NCBI GenBank assembly: GCA_022653675.1
Contig: JALCST010000002.1
Span: forward strand, 208,572 to 272,571
DNA: 64,000 nt
Reading direction: 5' to 3'
Origin: Bacteroidales bacterium
GTDB taxonomy: Bacteria; Bacteroidota; Bacteroidia; Bacteroidales; UBA932
Shown here: piece after piece, positions 1-10,303 of the stretch
Numbering within the stretch: position 1 is the first letter of the stretch
Layout of the letters: each line of letters starts with the position of its first letter
Position numbers and translations under genes: made by a program
The notes under the pieces: generated by a model
What the model was told of the DNA's origin: nothing
The model's input: only the letters and a program-made list of their open reading frames with translations
Databases searched by the model: none

Positions 1-600
1 TTCGTCGGAAAAGAAATCTATCCTGTACGGACGATTATTGGAATAGGAAAAAACATCTATGAGGCTTCCCCTTACTGCGAAATCCCCCGGGCTGGAAACG
101 AACTCCGCCTTACGGAAACCGTTGTCGAATAAAATTTTTTTGATCTCGTCGAACGGCATTTTGTCCCCCACCCCGATCTTCAGAATGCTTTGCCTAACAT
201 TTTTTTTCTTTAATACCGGCTCCGAAACTGAATCCGCATAAGCCACTAGTATGAGGACGTTTTTGTCCGATTGACCGTTTTCATCTTCAAAACGGTCAAT
301 AGCCCTTATGGCAGCGGTCCTTTGAACCTTGCGTGACGAATCCTGTATGGAATTCTTGGAACCGGCGTCATTCGACGAAGGAAAAAGGTAAACCTCGGTA
401 TCGCTGAAAAAATTATAGAGGTCGCTCGCGAATTTTTCGGCTCTCTCCACATTCGGGAATACAGCTATATGCATTCCTCCCTTTACCGAAGAAGCCATCT
501 TGAATACCGGTGCAGAAGCATAAAGACCACTTGCCGTTATGGTCTTAACAGCATTTTTCGAATCGAGGCATTCGAGAAAAAATCTATCCTTTTCGTTCAT
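1..600 (-). CDS. mfd: Transcription-repair coupling factor, N-terminal part (runs off the window edge)
   Basis: Minus-strand translation from ATG at 600: MNEKDRFFLECLDSKNAVKTI...VAYADSVSEPVLKKK...GDFAVRGSLIDVFSYSNNRPYRIDFFSDE; the GDFAVRGSLIDVF..RIDFF motif is typical of the UvrB-like N-terminus of Mfd. Not in the ORF track because it is truncated by the window. Confidence 0.9.
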   Translation of the reverse strand, partial: MNEKDRFFLECLDSKNAVKTITASGLYASAPVFKMASSVKGGMHIAVFPNVERAEKFASDLYNFFSDTEVYLFPSSNDAGSKNSIQDSSRKVQRTAAIRAIDRFEDENGQSDKNVLILVAYADSVSEPVLKKKNVRQSILKIGVGDKMPFDEIKKILFDNGFRKAEFVSSPGDFAVRGSLIDVFSYSNNRPYRIDFFSDE

Positions 601-675
601 TCAAGGTGCTTTTGGAGCCATTCGCTTCAAAAAGGAGTGCAAAATTATAAAAATCAATGGAGAAAACTCAATAAC

Positions 676-1890
676 TCAATCGAAAATTAGGAACCCTATC
701 TTTTCATATAGGGAAGAAAGCTCGGATGGAGAAATGCTTCCCCTTTTGCGCCACGAATCTATCAATGGCTCCGAAAGTACAAAAACCTTACTCTCCATCG
801 ATAAGGATTCCTGCATGAGCCCGCTTCCGTTTTTATTATATAAAGCAGTGAAATTAAAATATTTTTTACCATTTCCTCTTTTTATGTCAAATACCTTAGC
901 TTTCCTTTCCAGAGCCCACTCGTCGAGCCTACATTCGAAATCGTCTTTCGATTTTTCAACCACATAGGACGGAAGTTCCGTATTTACGAAAAGAGGAACA
1001 GCACAACTGACGGGAGGGTATCCGAGGACGGTCCACATGACAGTTAGGGTGGGATCCTCATTTTCCCTTACTCCTTGAAAGACTATGGCTGCCGAGGTGG
1101 AACCGCGAGGTATGAAATCCTGGTCCACGAAATACCCGCTTGCCGGAATGTCCTCGACCAGGTCTATCCCGAGCAAGGAATTATAGAAACTGCGGGAACA
1201 ACCCGAAAGGATCCATTCCGGAGAGAACATGTTACCTTCGAGCAAATGATCGCCGAACAGTTTACTGGTAGAATTCCATCTAACATATCCCATTCCTTCG
1301 TCTTCCCTGCCCGAAAAAGAAAAATTGGTATACACGAGATATCCGTCCGGAGCCGTATCGATATCGTTGGCATCCCTCTTTATCCATTGAAAATCATTTA
1401 CTTCATAGAATGCAGCTCCTCCATAGGTGTCTATTACCCCGAAATTGGCCTCCACCCCGAGAGGTTTCGGCAAAGTATCGAGCAATTTTTCGAAGTCCTT
1501 GAGATTCGAACATATCGAGAGAGCCCTGTACATCAGCACTCCCTCCATATCCGTCAAAGTGCAGGTATCGTCCTGAGCCTTTAGGTTGTAGGAAGCGGTA
1601 TTCATTATGCAGAAACCGGCTTCGTTATCTCCAGCCCATGCCTGTCCTCCCCCGACATCAGGGCTGTTGACCAAGGCTATGAAATCGAATTTGTCCCCCT
1701 TGAAAGCCTCCACCCTATTCCTCTGTTCATCGGTATCCCTGTTTTTCCAAAGCATTGGCCTTCCGTCTGCAGAAGCCTTGGCGGAAATTACTGCCGACGT
1801 GCAGGCAAAGCCATTCCGTACGTTGAAAAGCAAAGAAGATGAAAGGACTACTAAAACCGCCACACACCTAAAACAATGCCGAATCGTCAT
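676..1890 (-). CDS. Secreted Ntn-hydrolase, linear amide C-N hydrolase / choloylglycine hydrolase-like (C45/C59-type)
   Basis: Signal peptide followed by Cys ([28 protein letters not shown]), consistent with an N-terminal nucleophile hydrolase. Confidence 0.65.
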   Translation of the reverse strand: MTIRHCFRCVAVLVVLSSSLLFNVRNGFACTSAVISAKASADGRPMLWKNRDTDEQRNRVEAFKGDKFDFIALVNSPDVGGGQAWAGDNEAGFCIMNTASYNLKAQDDTCTLTDMEGVLMYRALSICSNLKDFEKLLDTLPKPLGVEANFGVIDTYGGAAFYEVNDFQWIKRDANDIDTAPDGYLVYTNFSFSGREDEGMGYVRWNSTSKLFGDHLLEGNMFSPEWILSGCSRSFYNSLLGIDLVEDIPASGYFVDQDFIPRGSTSAAIVFQGVRENEDPTLTVMWTVLGYPPVSCAVPLFVNTELPSYVVEKSKDDFECRLDEWALERKAKVFDIKRGNGKKYFNFTALYNKNGSGLMQESLSMESKVFVLSEPLIDSWRKRGSISPSELSSLYEKIGFLIFD

Positions 1891-2890
1891 AACGTGACAG
1901 ATTTAAATGTTTATATGCCAAATCAGTGGCTACCCTTCCCCTAGGGGTACGCTTTAAAAATCCTTCCTTGATCAGGAAAGGTTCATAAACTTCTTCCAAG
2001 GTACCGACATCCTCGCTTATCGATGTAGCTATCGTGGAAGCGCCAACTGGACCTCCCTGAAACTTTTCTATTATGGTCTTTAGAATCTTGTTGTCTATCT
2101 GGTCCAATCCCCTGGTATCAATGTTGAGGGCATCAAGGGCATATTTCGCAATGAAAAGATCTATTTTCCCGCTTCCCTTCACCTGGGCGAAATCCCTTAC
2201 CCTGCGTAGCAGGGAATTGGCCACACGCGGAGTTCCCCTGCTCCTGCAGGCTATCTCCCTAGCAGCTTCATCGTCTATCTCTATTCCAAGAATGCCTGCG
2301 CTTCTTCTTATGATTTTCAGGAGGACCTGGGCATCATAATATTCAAGATGGGCGCTGATCCCGAAACGGGCGCGTAAAGGAGCGGTGAGAAGCCCGCTTC
2401 TCGTAGTAGCCCCTATCAGAGTGAAAGGTGCCAGAGATATTCTCACGGAACGCGCTCCGGGCCCCTTATCTATCATTATATCGATGGTGTAATCCTCCAT
2501 CGCCGAATAGAGGTACTCCTCCACAACAGGAGAAAGCCGGTGTATTTCATCTATGAAAAGGACATCACCTTCGTTAAGCGATGTCAATATGCCGGCAAGA
2601 TCACCAGGCTTGTCGAGAACCGGTCCGGAAGTCGATTTCATTTCGACTCCCAATTCGTTGGCGATTATGGTCGCCAGAGTGGTTTTCCCCAACCCGGGAG
2701 GGCCATGCAGTAGCACATGGTCGAGTGCCTCTCCGCGAAGTTTTGCTGCTTTGACGAATATTTTCAGGTTTTCCAGAATTTTGTCCTGTCCGGAAAACTC
2801 TGAGAATTCATGCGGACGGATAAGGTTTTCGACTTCCGAGTCCTTGAATTTGCATTCCACATGCGGATTGAAATTTTCTTCCTTATCCAT
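1868..2890 (-). CDS. ruvB: Holliday junction branch migration DNA helicase RuvB
   Basis: [73 protein letters not shown] motifs. Confidence 0.97.
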   Translation of the reverse strand: MDKEENFNPHVECKFKDSEVENLIRPHEFSEFSGQDKILENLKIFVKAAKLRGEALDHVLLHGPPGLGKTTLATIIANELGVEMKSTSGPVLDKPGDLAGILTSLNEGDVLFIDEIHRLSPVVEEYLYSAMEDYTIDIMIDKGPGARSVRISLAPFTLIGATTRSGLLTAPLRARFGISAHLEYYDAQVLLKIIRRSAGILGIEIDDEAAREIACRSRGTPRVANSLLRRVRDFAQVKGSGKIDLFIAKYALDALNIDTRGLDQIDNKILKTIIEKFQGGPVGASTIATSISEDVGTLEEVYEPFLIKEGFLKRTPRGRVATDLAYKHLNLSRYDDSALF

Positions 2891-3108
2891 TTTTAATAAA
2901 AATATATTTTATGTCTGTTATAAGATATTGTTTCTTTATATCTGTTGATAATGTTCAAAACGATGTAAATTATTGTGAAATAAAAAAATAAGTATAGTAT
3001 CTAATGTTGATAAAGATGTGATACCGTGTTGATAAAAATTCATAAATAAAGTTATCAAACGCCAAAGTCATATTTTGAACAGGTTAGAAACATCTTTTAA
3101 ACAGTTTT
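2891..3108. other. Candidate chromosomal replication origin (DnaA-box-like cluster in AT-rich intergenic region)
   Basis: Three perfect TGTTGATAA (=TTATCAACA) at 2943-2951, 3005-3013, 3027-3035 and one inverted TTATCAAAC at 3052-3060; each perfect copy differs from TTATCCACA at one base. Region is visibly AT-rich. Confidence 0.4.
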
Positions 3109-3915
3109 TCAACATTTGAGGAATTCGGAAACGGTATCTAACGTAAGTCTTTGTTGTTCAACGAATGACATGTGTGCGCAATCAGGCATTACGACGTGAT
3201 TGAAGTCAGGATAGGTCTTCTTCATGAATTCTATTCTTTCTGCAGTCATGTGTCTGTCGCTGTCTCCGTAAATCCAAAGGGCCGGTTTTTTCCATTTCTT
3301 CAAGTCTTCCCTTCTGTCCGGTCTGGATTGCAGACCTCGCAGCGATGCGACTATTCCCATGGGATCATGCGTATCGCAAAGCTGTATTGTCTCCTTAATC
3401 TTGTCATTGCAGATCCTCAGATTTTCAGGTTTGTAGAAGTGCGGTATTGACTCGGCGGCGATGCTCATCAGATTTCCGGCCTTTATATTTTCTATCTCCT
3501 TTTCGCGCAGGACTTGTTTTTCCTGAGCATCAGGATAAGGGTTGGAATTGAATATCAATAACTTGTCGAATCTTTCCGGGTATTTCTCGATGCATGCCAT
3601 TGCGACGTATCCTCCCATGGAGTGACCCCCGATAGTACATTTGTTCAGCCCAACTATGTCCATCATGTCTCTTACAACATCCGCACAAAGCTCCGTACCA
3701 TTGCATTCTGGGGATGTTCCACTGATGCCGTGCCCAGGCAAGTCAATGGTTATTACCCTGTAATCATTTTCGAGAAGCTCTGCAAATTCCGTCCATACGT
3801 ACATCGTTTCAAGATATCCGTGCAGCAGAAAAACGGCCTTGTCACCCTTTTTGGAATCGTTGATGTGAACAGTAATGCCTGTGGAAGATGACTTGGCAAA
3901 AAATTCCATAAACAT
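3109..3915 (-). CDS. Alpha/beta fold hydrolase
   Basis: FLLHGYLETMYVW, GGHSMGGYVAM nucleophile elbow, C-terminal DCAHMSFVE His. Confidence 0.85.
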   Translation of the reverse strand: MFMEFFAKSSSTGITVHINDSKKGDKAVFLLHGYLETMYVWTEFAELLENDYRVITIDLPGHGISGTSPECNGTELCADVVRDMMDIVGLNKCTIGGHSMGGYVAMACIEKYPERFDKLLIFNSNPYPDAQEKQVLREKEIENIKAGNLMSIAAESIPHFYKPENLRICNDKIKETIQLCDTHDPMGIVASLRGLQSRPDRREDLKKWKKPALWIYGDSDRHMTAERIEFMKKTYPDFNHVVMPDCAHMSFVEQQRLTLDTVSEFLKC

Positions 3916-3998
3916 ATCCGTATATTTTCTTTTTCAACCAAAGATATTGATAAATATTCTAAAAATGTCAAACTTTGCCGCAAATTAAGAAACATGAT

Positions 3999-5942
3999 AT
4001 GGCAGAATTGAATTCCAAGGTTCCGGACGGACCGCTCGAAGAAAAATGGACACGCCATAAGGCTTCCATAAGGGTCGTAAGTCCGGGCAATAAGAAAAAG
4101 CTGGAAATAATAGTAGTTGGTACCGGCCTTGCCGGCAGTTCAGCTGCAGCCACTTTAGGGGAACTTGGCTATAACGTCAAGGTCTTCTGTATCTCTGATT
4201 CTCCCCGCCGCGCACATTCCATTGCTGCGCAGGGAGGTATAAATGCCGCGAAGAATTACCAGAACGACAACGATTCGGTTTACAGACTTTTTTACGATAC
4301 CATAAAGGGAGGCGATTATCGCAGCCGGGAGGCCAACGTGTACCGTCTGGCTGAAGTGTCGAATCAGATCATCGACCAGTGTGTGGCGCAGGGGGTTCCT
4401 TTTGCGCGCGAGTACGGAGGGCTTCTGGCCAACCGTTCATTTGGTGGGGCGCAGGTTTCCCGTACTTTTTATGCAAAGGGACAGACGGGGCAGCAACTTC
4501 TTCTGGGGGCTTACGGTGCATTGAACAGGCAGATACATGCCGGCACCGTTAAATGCTATCCGCGTCACGAAATGCTTGAATTGGTGCTCATAAACGGAGA
4601 GGCGAAGGGCATAATAGCCCGCAACCTTATAACCGGTGGACTGGAAAGGTTCGGTGCCAATGCGGTCGTACTTGCCACCGGAGGCTATGGAAATACGTAT
4701 TTCCTTTCGACCAATGCAATGAACTGCAACGGTTCGGCTGCCTGGCGCTGCTACCAGAAGGGTGCATTTTTCGCAAACCCTTGCTTCGCACAGATTCATC
4801 CGACATGCATACCCGTTCACGGTGATCAACAATCGAAATTGACGCTTATGTCCGAGTCGCTCCGCAACGACGGCCGAATTTGGGTTCCCAAGTCGCTCGA
4901 CGATGTCAAAGCCATCAGGGAAGGTAAGCTGAAGGGTAGTGAAGTGCCTGAAGGAAGAAGGGATTATTTTCTCGAAAGGCGTTATCCGGCTTTCGGCAAC
5001 CTTGTTCCGCGCGATGTGGCTTCAAGGGCTGCCAAAGAGCGTTGCGATGCCGGTTACGGTATAAATTCCACCGGGCTTGCCGTCTTCCTCGATTTCAATA
5101 CCACGATCGAACAGCATGGGGTGGATTATATAAAATCCCGTTACGGGAACTTGTTCCAGATGTACCGTAAGATAACCGATCAGGATCCTTACAAGGAGCC
5201 GATGATGATTTACCCGGCCATACATTATACGATGGGTGGATTATGGGTGGATTATGATCTTGAAACCACGATCCCTGGACTTTACGCCATAGGTGAGGCT
5301 AATTTCTCCGACCACGGAGGAAATCGCCTGGGTGCTTCTGCTTTAATGCAGGGACTGGCTGACGGGTATTTTATACTCCCTTATACGATAGGCGATTATC
5401 TTGCCGGGAAGATAATGGAACCCCATACCGATATCAACTCTCCGGAATTCGATGAAGCGGAAAAGGCAGTGCAGGGTAGGATAGGGAAGATTTTTGATGT
5501 AGCTGGCAAAACCCCTGTGGATTACTTCCACAAGAAACTTGGGAAGATAATGTGGGAATATGTCGGTATGGAGCGCAACGAAGCCGGTCTGGAAAAGGCT
5601 ATTGAGGAGATCAGAGCTTTACGTACCGAATTCTGGAAGGATGTCAGGGTACCAGATTCGCAATATGAATTCAATCAGGAAATGGAAAAAGCGCTTCGCG
5701 TCGCTGATTTCTTCGACATAGGGGAATTGATGGCTATGGATGCCTTGCAGAGAAGGGAATCATGCGGAGGCCATTTCCGTTCCGAGATGCAGACCCCTGA
5801 TGGGGAAACCCTCAGGGACGACAAACACTATATGTATGTTTCGGCGTGGGAATACAAGGGCCAGGGCGTCGAACCTGAGATGCACAAGGAACCTTTGGAG
5901 TTCAAATACTGCAAGGTTGCGGAGCGTAATTACAAGGATTAA
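3999..5942 (+). CDS. frdA: Fumarate reductase / succinate dehydrogenase flavoprotein subunit
   Basis: [29 protein letters not shown] motif, [24 protein letters not shown] opens at 3975 but MAELNSK (3999) is a likely start. Confidence 0.95.
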   Translation: MAELNSKVPDGPLEEKWTRHKASIRVVSPGNKKKLEIIVVGTGLAGSSAAATLGELGYNVKVFCISDSPRRAHSIAAQGGINAAKNYQNDNDSVYRLFYDTIKGGDYRSREANVYRLAEVSNQIIDQCVAQGVPFAREYGGLLANRSFGGAQVSRTFYAKGQTGQQLLLGAYGALNRQIHAGTVKCYPRHEMLELVLINGEAKGIIARNLITGGLERFGANAVVLATGGYGNTYFLSTNAMNCNGSAAWRCYQKGAFFANPCFAQIHPTCIPVHGDQQSKLTLMSESLRNDGRIWVPKSLDDVKAIREGKLKGSEVPEGRRDYFLERRYPAFGNLVPRDVASRAAKERCDAGYGINSTGLAVFLDFNTTIEQHGVDYIKSRYGNLFQMYRKITDQDPYKEPMMIYPAIHYTMGGLWVDYDLETTIPGLYAIGEANFSDHGGNRLGASALMQGLADGYFILPYTIGDYLAGKIMEPHTDINSPEFDEAEKAVQGRIGKIFDVAGKTPVDYFHKKLGKIMWEYVGMERNEAGLEKAIEEIRALRTEFWKDVRVPDSQYEFNQEMEKALRVADFFDIGELMAMDALQRRESCGGHFRSEMQTPDGETLRDDKHYMYVSAWEYKGQGVEPEMHKEPLEFKYCKVAERNYKD

Positions 5943-5950
5943 AGGGAGGA

Positions 5951-6703
5951 GTGATAAAGATGAATTTCAATTTGAAAATTTGGCGTCAGAAGAATTCGCA
6001 TGCCAGGGGTCATTTCGAGAATTATAGTGTAGAGGGAATATCTCCGGATACATCTTTTCTCGAGATGCTCGACATTTTGAACGACAACCTCATCAGAAAT
6101 GGAGGTTCTCCCGTGGCTTTCGACCACGATTGCAGGGAAGGTATATGTGGAATGTGCTCCCTGTACATAAATGGGGAAGCCCATGGTCCCGATTCGCTTG
6201 TTACTACTTGCCAACTCTTCATGCGCCGTTTCAAGGATGGTTCCACAATTACCATCGAGCCGTGGCGTCATCCCGCCTTTCCTGTCATAAAGGATCTTGT
6301 GGTCGACCGTGAAGCATTTGACAAGATAATGCAGGCCGGGGGGTACATCAATGTCAATACGGGCGGAGTGCCGGATGCGAATACCATTCCTGTCTCCAAG
6401 GTCAATGCCGACCTTGCCATGGATGCCGCTGCATGCATCGGTTGTGGTGCATGTGTAGCCACCTGTAAGAACGGTTCGGCTATGCTTTTCATATCAGCCA
6501 GAGTATCCGCACTTTCTCTCTTGCCTCAAGGCAAAGCCGATGCGGCGATGCGTGTGAAGGCGATGATAGACGAAGCGGACAAATTGGGCTTCGGTACCTG
6601 TACCAATACCCGGGCATGTGAAATGGAGTGTCCAAAGGGTATAAAGATTTCCAATATCGCACGCCTCAACCGCGAATGGCTGAAAGCCAAATTCAAGGAC
6701 TGA
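5951..6703 (+). CDS. frdB: Fumarate reductase / succinate dehydrogenase iron-sulfur subunit
   Basis: [28 protein letters not shown] 2Fe-2S and [11 protein letters not shown] 4Fe-4S motifs. Confidence 0.95.
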   Translation: MIKMNFNLKIWRQKNSHARGHFENYSVEGISPDTSFLEMLDILNDNLIRNGGSPVAFDHDCREGICGMCSLYINGEAHGPDSLVTTCQLFMRRFKDGSTITIEPWRHPAFPVIKDLVVDREAFDKIMQAGGYINVNTGGVPDANTIPVSKVNADLAMDAAACIGCGACVATCKNGSAMLFISARVSALSLLPQGKADAAMRVKAMIDEADKLGFGTCTNTRACEMECPKGIKISNIARLNREWLKAKFKD

Positions 6704-6705
6704 AT

Positions 6706-7932
6706 ATGGGAGAATCTTCGCGCCGCCATGTGGGATATGTTGCCCCTGACCCGAATGCGATGGAGAATGCGGTACTCGTTGCCGTATCCACTCCTGACGT
6801 TACTTCAGATCAGACGTCAGAATATCTCGATGAACTCGATTTCCTGGCGTTGACTGCCGGATTCCACAGCGTTAAACGCTTTACTCAGAATCTGGCTGTA
6901 GTCGATTCGCGTACCTATGTTGGGCGTGGAAAATGTGCCGAAATAGCTGCGTATCTTTCCGAGTCGGAGATCCAGGTGGCTATTTTCGACGATGAACTCA
7001 CCCCTTCGCAACTGCGGAACCTCGATGAAAATCTCCGGGTCCGTATCTTGGACAGAACTTCGCTGATCCTCGAAATTTTCGCTTCTCGGGCCAAGACCGC
7101 CTATGCGAAAAAACAGGTTGAACTTGCCCAGTACCAATATCTTCTTCCCCGCCTTACGGGTATGTGGACTCATCTCGAGAGGCAAAGGGGAGGAAAAGGA
7201 GGGCTGAATATGAGAGGCCCTGGTGAGAGCCAACTCGAAGTCGACCACCGCATCATACTTGAAAAGATATCCAGACTTAAGGAAGAACTCGTAAGAATTG
7301 ACCGCCAGATGGCGGCTCAAAGAGGAAACAGGAAAGGTCTTGCCAGAATTTCGCTAGTCGGTTATACCAACGTTGGAAAGAGCACCATTATGAATTTGCT
7401 TGCCAAAAGCGACGTATTTGCTGAAAACAAGTTATTTGCTACGCTGGACACTACGGTTCGAAAAGTCGTGGTCGAAAACATTCCGTTCCTGCTTTCAGAT
7501 ACCGTAGGATTTATCAGGAAATTGCCAACACAGCTTATTGAGGCTTTCAAATCGACTCTAGACGAAGTGCGTGAAGCCGACATACTGATGCACGTTGTTG
7601 ACATATCCCATCCCAATTTCGAGGATCAGGTAAAGGTCGTAAACTGTACCCTGCATGACATCGGCGTGAAAGATAAACCGGTTTATATGGTTTTCAATAA
7701 GATAGATGCATATAAACCTTTACCTCGCGACGAGTTTGCTGTTACCGTGCCGGATCCCCGTTCAAGGACCCTCGAGGAACTCGAAAAATCCTGGATATCG
7801 GCCGAAAGCCAACCATGCATATTTATCTCGGCCAAAGACAAAATCCGGATCGACAAGCTCCGTTCTGACCTTTACCGGATGGTTGAGGAGGTTTATGCCG
7901 GGCGTTATCCTTTCGGTAATTTTCTCTGGTAA
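6706..7932 (+). CDS. hflX: GTPase HflX
   Basis: RRGGKGGLNMRGPGESQLEVDHR, GYTNVGKST G1, DTVGFIRKLPTQLIEAFKSTL. Start at 6706 just after the frdB stop; upstream part of ORF 6628 overlaps frdB. Confidence 0.95.
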   Translation: MGESSRRHVGYVAPDPNAMENAVLVAVSTPDVTSDQTSEYLDELDFLALTAGFHSVKRFTQNLAVVDSRTYVGRGKCAEIAAYLSESEIQVAIFDDELTPSQLRNLDENLRVRILDRTSLILEIFASRAKTAYAKKQVELAQYQYLLPRLTGMWTHLERQRGGKGGLNMRGPGESQLEVDHRIILEKISRLKEELVRIDRQMAAQRGNRKGLARISLVGYTNVGKSTIMNLLAKSDVFAENKLFATLDTTVRKVVVENIPFLLSDTVGFIRKLPTQLIEAFKSTLDEVREADILMHVVDISHPNFEDQVKVVNCTLHDIGVKDKPVYMVFNKIDAYKPLPRDEFAVTVPDPRSRTLEELEKSWISAESQPCIFISAKDKIRIDKLRSDLYRMVEEVYAGRYPFGNFLW

Positions 7933-7970
7933 GGTTTCGCGTTGCCAGGTTTTTACGTATAATTAGCAAA

Positions 7971-8007
7971 AAAACAGGGTGGTTGCGATTCGCAACCACC
8001 CTGTTTT
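7971..8007. terminator. Bidirectional intrinsic terminator (hflX / tonB-like, convergent)
   Basis: AAAACAGGGTGGTTGCG-ATT-CGCAACCACCCTGTTTT, 17 bp perfect stem with A/T flanks. Confidence 0.9.
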
Positions 8008-8024
8008 CAATGTTTTTACCCAAA

Positions 8025-8723
8025 TTACCTAAGCTGGAAAATTACCGGGAACGTGTAAGAGACTTTTACTGCACGGTCACGTTGTCTGCCGGGTTTCCAT
8101 TTTGGAGAACTCGAAACGACGCGTACGGCTTCCGCATCAAGAGAGGAGTCAACACCTCTCAGTACGGTTACATTGCTTACTGAACCATCGGTATTAACGG
8201 TAAACTGAAGGGTAACGCGTCCCTGGACTCCGTTTTCCTTAGCAGTTTCCGGATATTGCAGATTGGTGGCAACCCATTTTGAGAAGGTATTTGCATCACC
8301 ACCCATAAAAGTAGGTTTTTCCTCTACCAATGCGAAAGGAATGGCTTCCTCTTCGACGTCTTCGTCCTTGGGGCCGCCGCTTTCTGCTACGTAATCCATT
8401 ACTTGGACTCCAAGATCCTTGTTGTCCTCTAGGTTTATGATATCCGTATTGACCTTTATGTTGTCATCGACGATATCGATCTGGTCAGACATCACCGGAA
8501 CTTGCGGCGCAGCTGTAGGAGGGGGAGGAGTTTCATTTGTAATAGGAATGATTTCTTCCTCTGCTACGGCTTGGGTCCCGGTCAGCGCCTTTGTATCGAT
8601 CTTATCTTTTGATCTGATTTGAAAAGCGCAGAATATCACTCCGAGAGCGATGATCATTCCTATTTCCCCGAATAGGAATTGTTTGTTTTTTAGGTCTGCT
8701 TTTGGTGTTTTCTTGGCTTCCAT
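8025..8723 (-). CDS. Energy transducer TonB family protein
   Basis: One N-terminal TM, Pro-rich linker, C-terminal YPETAKENGVQGRVTLQFTVNTDGSVSNVTVLRGVDSSLDAEAVRVVSSSPKWKPG. Confidence 0.9.
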   Translation of the reverse strand: MEAKKTPKADLKNKQFLFGEIGMIIALGVIFCAFQIRSKDKIDTKALTGTQAVAEEEIIPITNETPPPPTAAPQVPVMSDQIDIVDDNIKVNTDIINLEDNKDLGVQVMDYVAESGGPKDEDVEEEAIPFALVEEKPTFMGGDANTFSKWVATNLQYPETAKENGVQGRVTLQFTVNTDGSVSNVTVLRGVDSSLDAEAVRVVSSSPKWKPGRQRDRAVKVSYTFPVIFQLR

Positions 8724-8797
8724 ATTTCTATATTGTTTATAATCCGCTTTATCGGCTTGTAAAGTTAGAAATAAAATTCAAAAATGTTCTCAAAATT

Positions 8798-8829
8798 GTT
8801 GAAAACTTTTTCCTTTCAGTTGAAAACTT
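8798..8829. repeat. Direct repeat GTTGAAAACTT x2, 21-bp period
   Basis: GTTGAAAACTT at 8798-8808 and 8819-8829, in the intergenic region between the tonB-like gene and mdh. Confidence 0.7.
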
Positions 8830-8874
8830 GCAAAAATCCTGCCGCAGAACGTAATGTAATATTCTGAATTTAAT

Positions 8875-9816
8875 TTAAATAAGATTCATGTCGTGTAGGA
8901 CGGAGTTGGTCTTTTTGACAGCTTCGGCGCTTTTGTTGAAGGCTTCCTTTTCTTCTTCAGTCAATGTGAAGTTCATGATCTTTTCGATTCCTTTTTTGCC
9001 TATCATGGCCGGTACCCCAATGCATATGTCCTTTTGGTTATATTCCCCGTTCAGATAGACGCTGCATGGGAAGATTTTCTTCTGGTCCAGTATGATGCTC
9101 TTGCACATCATCGCAATCGAGGATCCCGGTGCATACCATGCACTGGTGTTTAACATGCGGGTCAGGGTTGCCCCTCCGATCATCGTATTGTGTTTGATCT
9201 CTTCCAGTTTATCCTTCTTGAGCAGGTTCGTCACGGGTTCGCCTGCCAGGGTAGCCTTGCTTATGAGGGGAACCATGGTCGTGTCACTGTGGCCTCCGAT
9301 GACCGTGCATTGGATATCGCTTTGAGCGCAGCCGAGTTCATTGGAAAGATAATATCTGAATCTGCTGCTGTCCAATGCTCCTCCCATTCCGAAAATACGC
9401 CCTTGCGGCAAATTTGTGATTTTATTTGCCAGGTATGTCATTGTATCCATCGGATTGGAAACAATGATAATCACCGCTTTAGGTGAATGTTTGAGCACAT
9501 TTTCTATTACTTCCTTAACTATTCCGGCATTCACTCCAATCAATTCTTCCCGGGTCATGCCGGGTTTTCTTGGAATACCTGATGTAACTACCACTATGTC
9601 GGATTTCTCCGTAGCCTTGTAGTCATTTGTGATACCTTTTATATTGCAATCGAACCCGTATTGTTTGGCCGACTGCATCATATCCGTCGCTTTTCCTTCC
9701 GCAAAGCCCTGCTTTATATCCAGAAGGATTATCTCCGAGGCATAATTCATATGGGCAATGGCGTTTGCGCAAGTTGCCCCGACATTACCTGCACCGATTA
9801 TAGAAATTTTACTCAT
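8875..9816 (-). CDS. mdh: Malate dehydrogenase
   Basis: ISIIGAGNVGATCANAIA, TSGIPRKPGMTREELIGVNAGIV, VIGGHSDTTMVPL. Confidence 0.93.
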   Translation of the reverse strand: MSKISIIGAGNVGATCANAIAHMNYASEIILLDIKQGFAEGKATDMMQSAKQYGFDCNIKGITNDYKATEKSDIVVVTSGIPRKPGMTREELIGVNAGIVKEVIENVLKHSPKAVIIIVSNPMDTMTYLANKITNLPQGRIFGMGGALDSSRFRYYLSNELGCAQSDIQCTVIGGHSDTTMVPLISKATLAGEPVTNLLKKDKLEEIKHNTMIGGATLTRMLNTSAWYAPGSSIAMMCKSIILDQKKIFPCSVYLNGEYNQKDICIGVPAMIGKKGIEKIMNFTLTEEEKEAFNKSAEAVKKTNSVLHDMNLI

Positions 9817-9830
9817 AATTTTATAATTGC

Positions 9831-9838
9831 TAAATTTG
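9831..9838 (+). promoter_or_regulatory. Putative -7 box TAAATTTG for ybeY
   Basis: Match to Bacteroidetes -7 consensus TAnnTTTG, 39 bp upstream of ybeY ATG. Confidence 0.5.
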
Positions 9839-9850
9839 TAGTCCAGACTG

Positions 9851-9858
9851 CAAAGATA
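9851..9858 (-). promoter_or_regulatory. Putative -7 box TATCTTTG for mdh
   Basis: caaagata on plus strand = TATCTTTG on minus, upstream of mdh. Confidence 0.5.
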
Positions 9859-9877
9859 ACAACTAAATCAATATTCA

Positions 9878-10294
9878 ATGATTTCTTATTGCACTGAAGA
9901 CTGTTCCTATGATTACCACGGATACCGCCGCGTTACTTCGCGATGGCTCAGGAAGGTCGCAAATGGTTATGGGAAAAGGATCGGAGACATCTCGATAGTG
10001 TTTTGTTCTGACGATTATCTGCTTCAGGTCAACCGGCAATATTTGAAGCACGATTTTTATACCGATGTCATAACTTTCGACTATTGTGATGGCGATACTG
10101 TCAGCGGCGATATATTGATTTCAGTCGATACCGTGCTTGCAAACTCCGTTACTTACGATTCTTCGTTTCCTGACGAATTGCATCGTGTAATTGTCCATGG
10201 CCTTTTGCATCTCATCGGATTCGATGACCATACGCAGGAACAAACCGAGAAAATGAGAGAAGCCGAGGGCAATGCTCTTGCAATCTTTGCTTAA
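9878..10294 (+). CDS. ybeY: Endoribonuclease YbeY (16S rRNA maturation)
   Basis: DVITFDY...GDILISVDTV...HRVIVHGLLHLIGFDDHT zinc motif. Confidence 0.95.
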   Translation: MISYCTEDCSYDYHGYRRVTSRWLRKVANGYGKRIGDISIVFCSDDYLLQVNRQYLKHDFYTDVITFDYCDGDTVSGDILISVDTVLANSVTYDSSFPDELHRVIVHGLLHLIGFDDHTQEQTEKMREAEGNALAIFA

Positions 10295-10303
10295 TGTTTT
10301 GTC

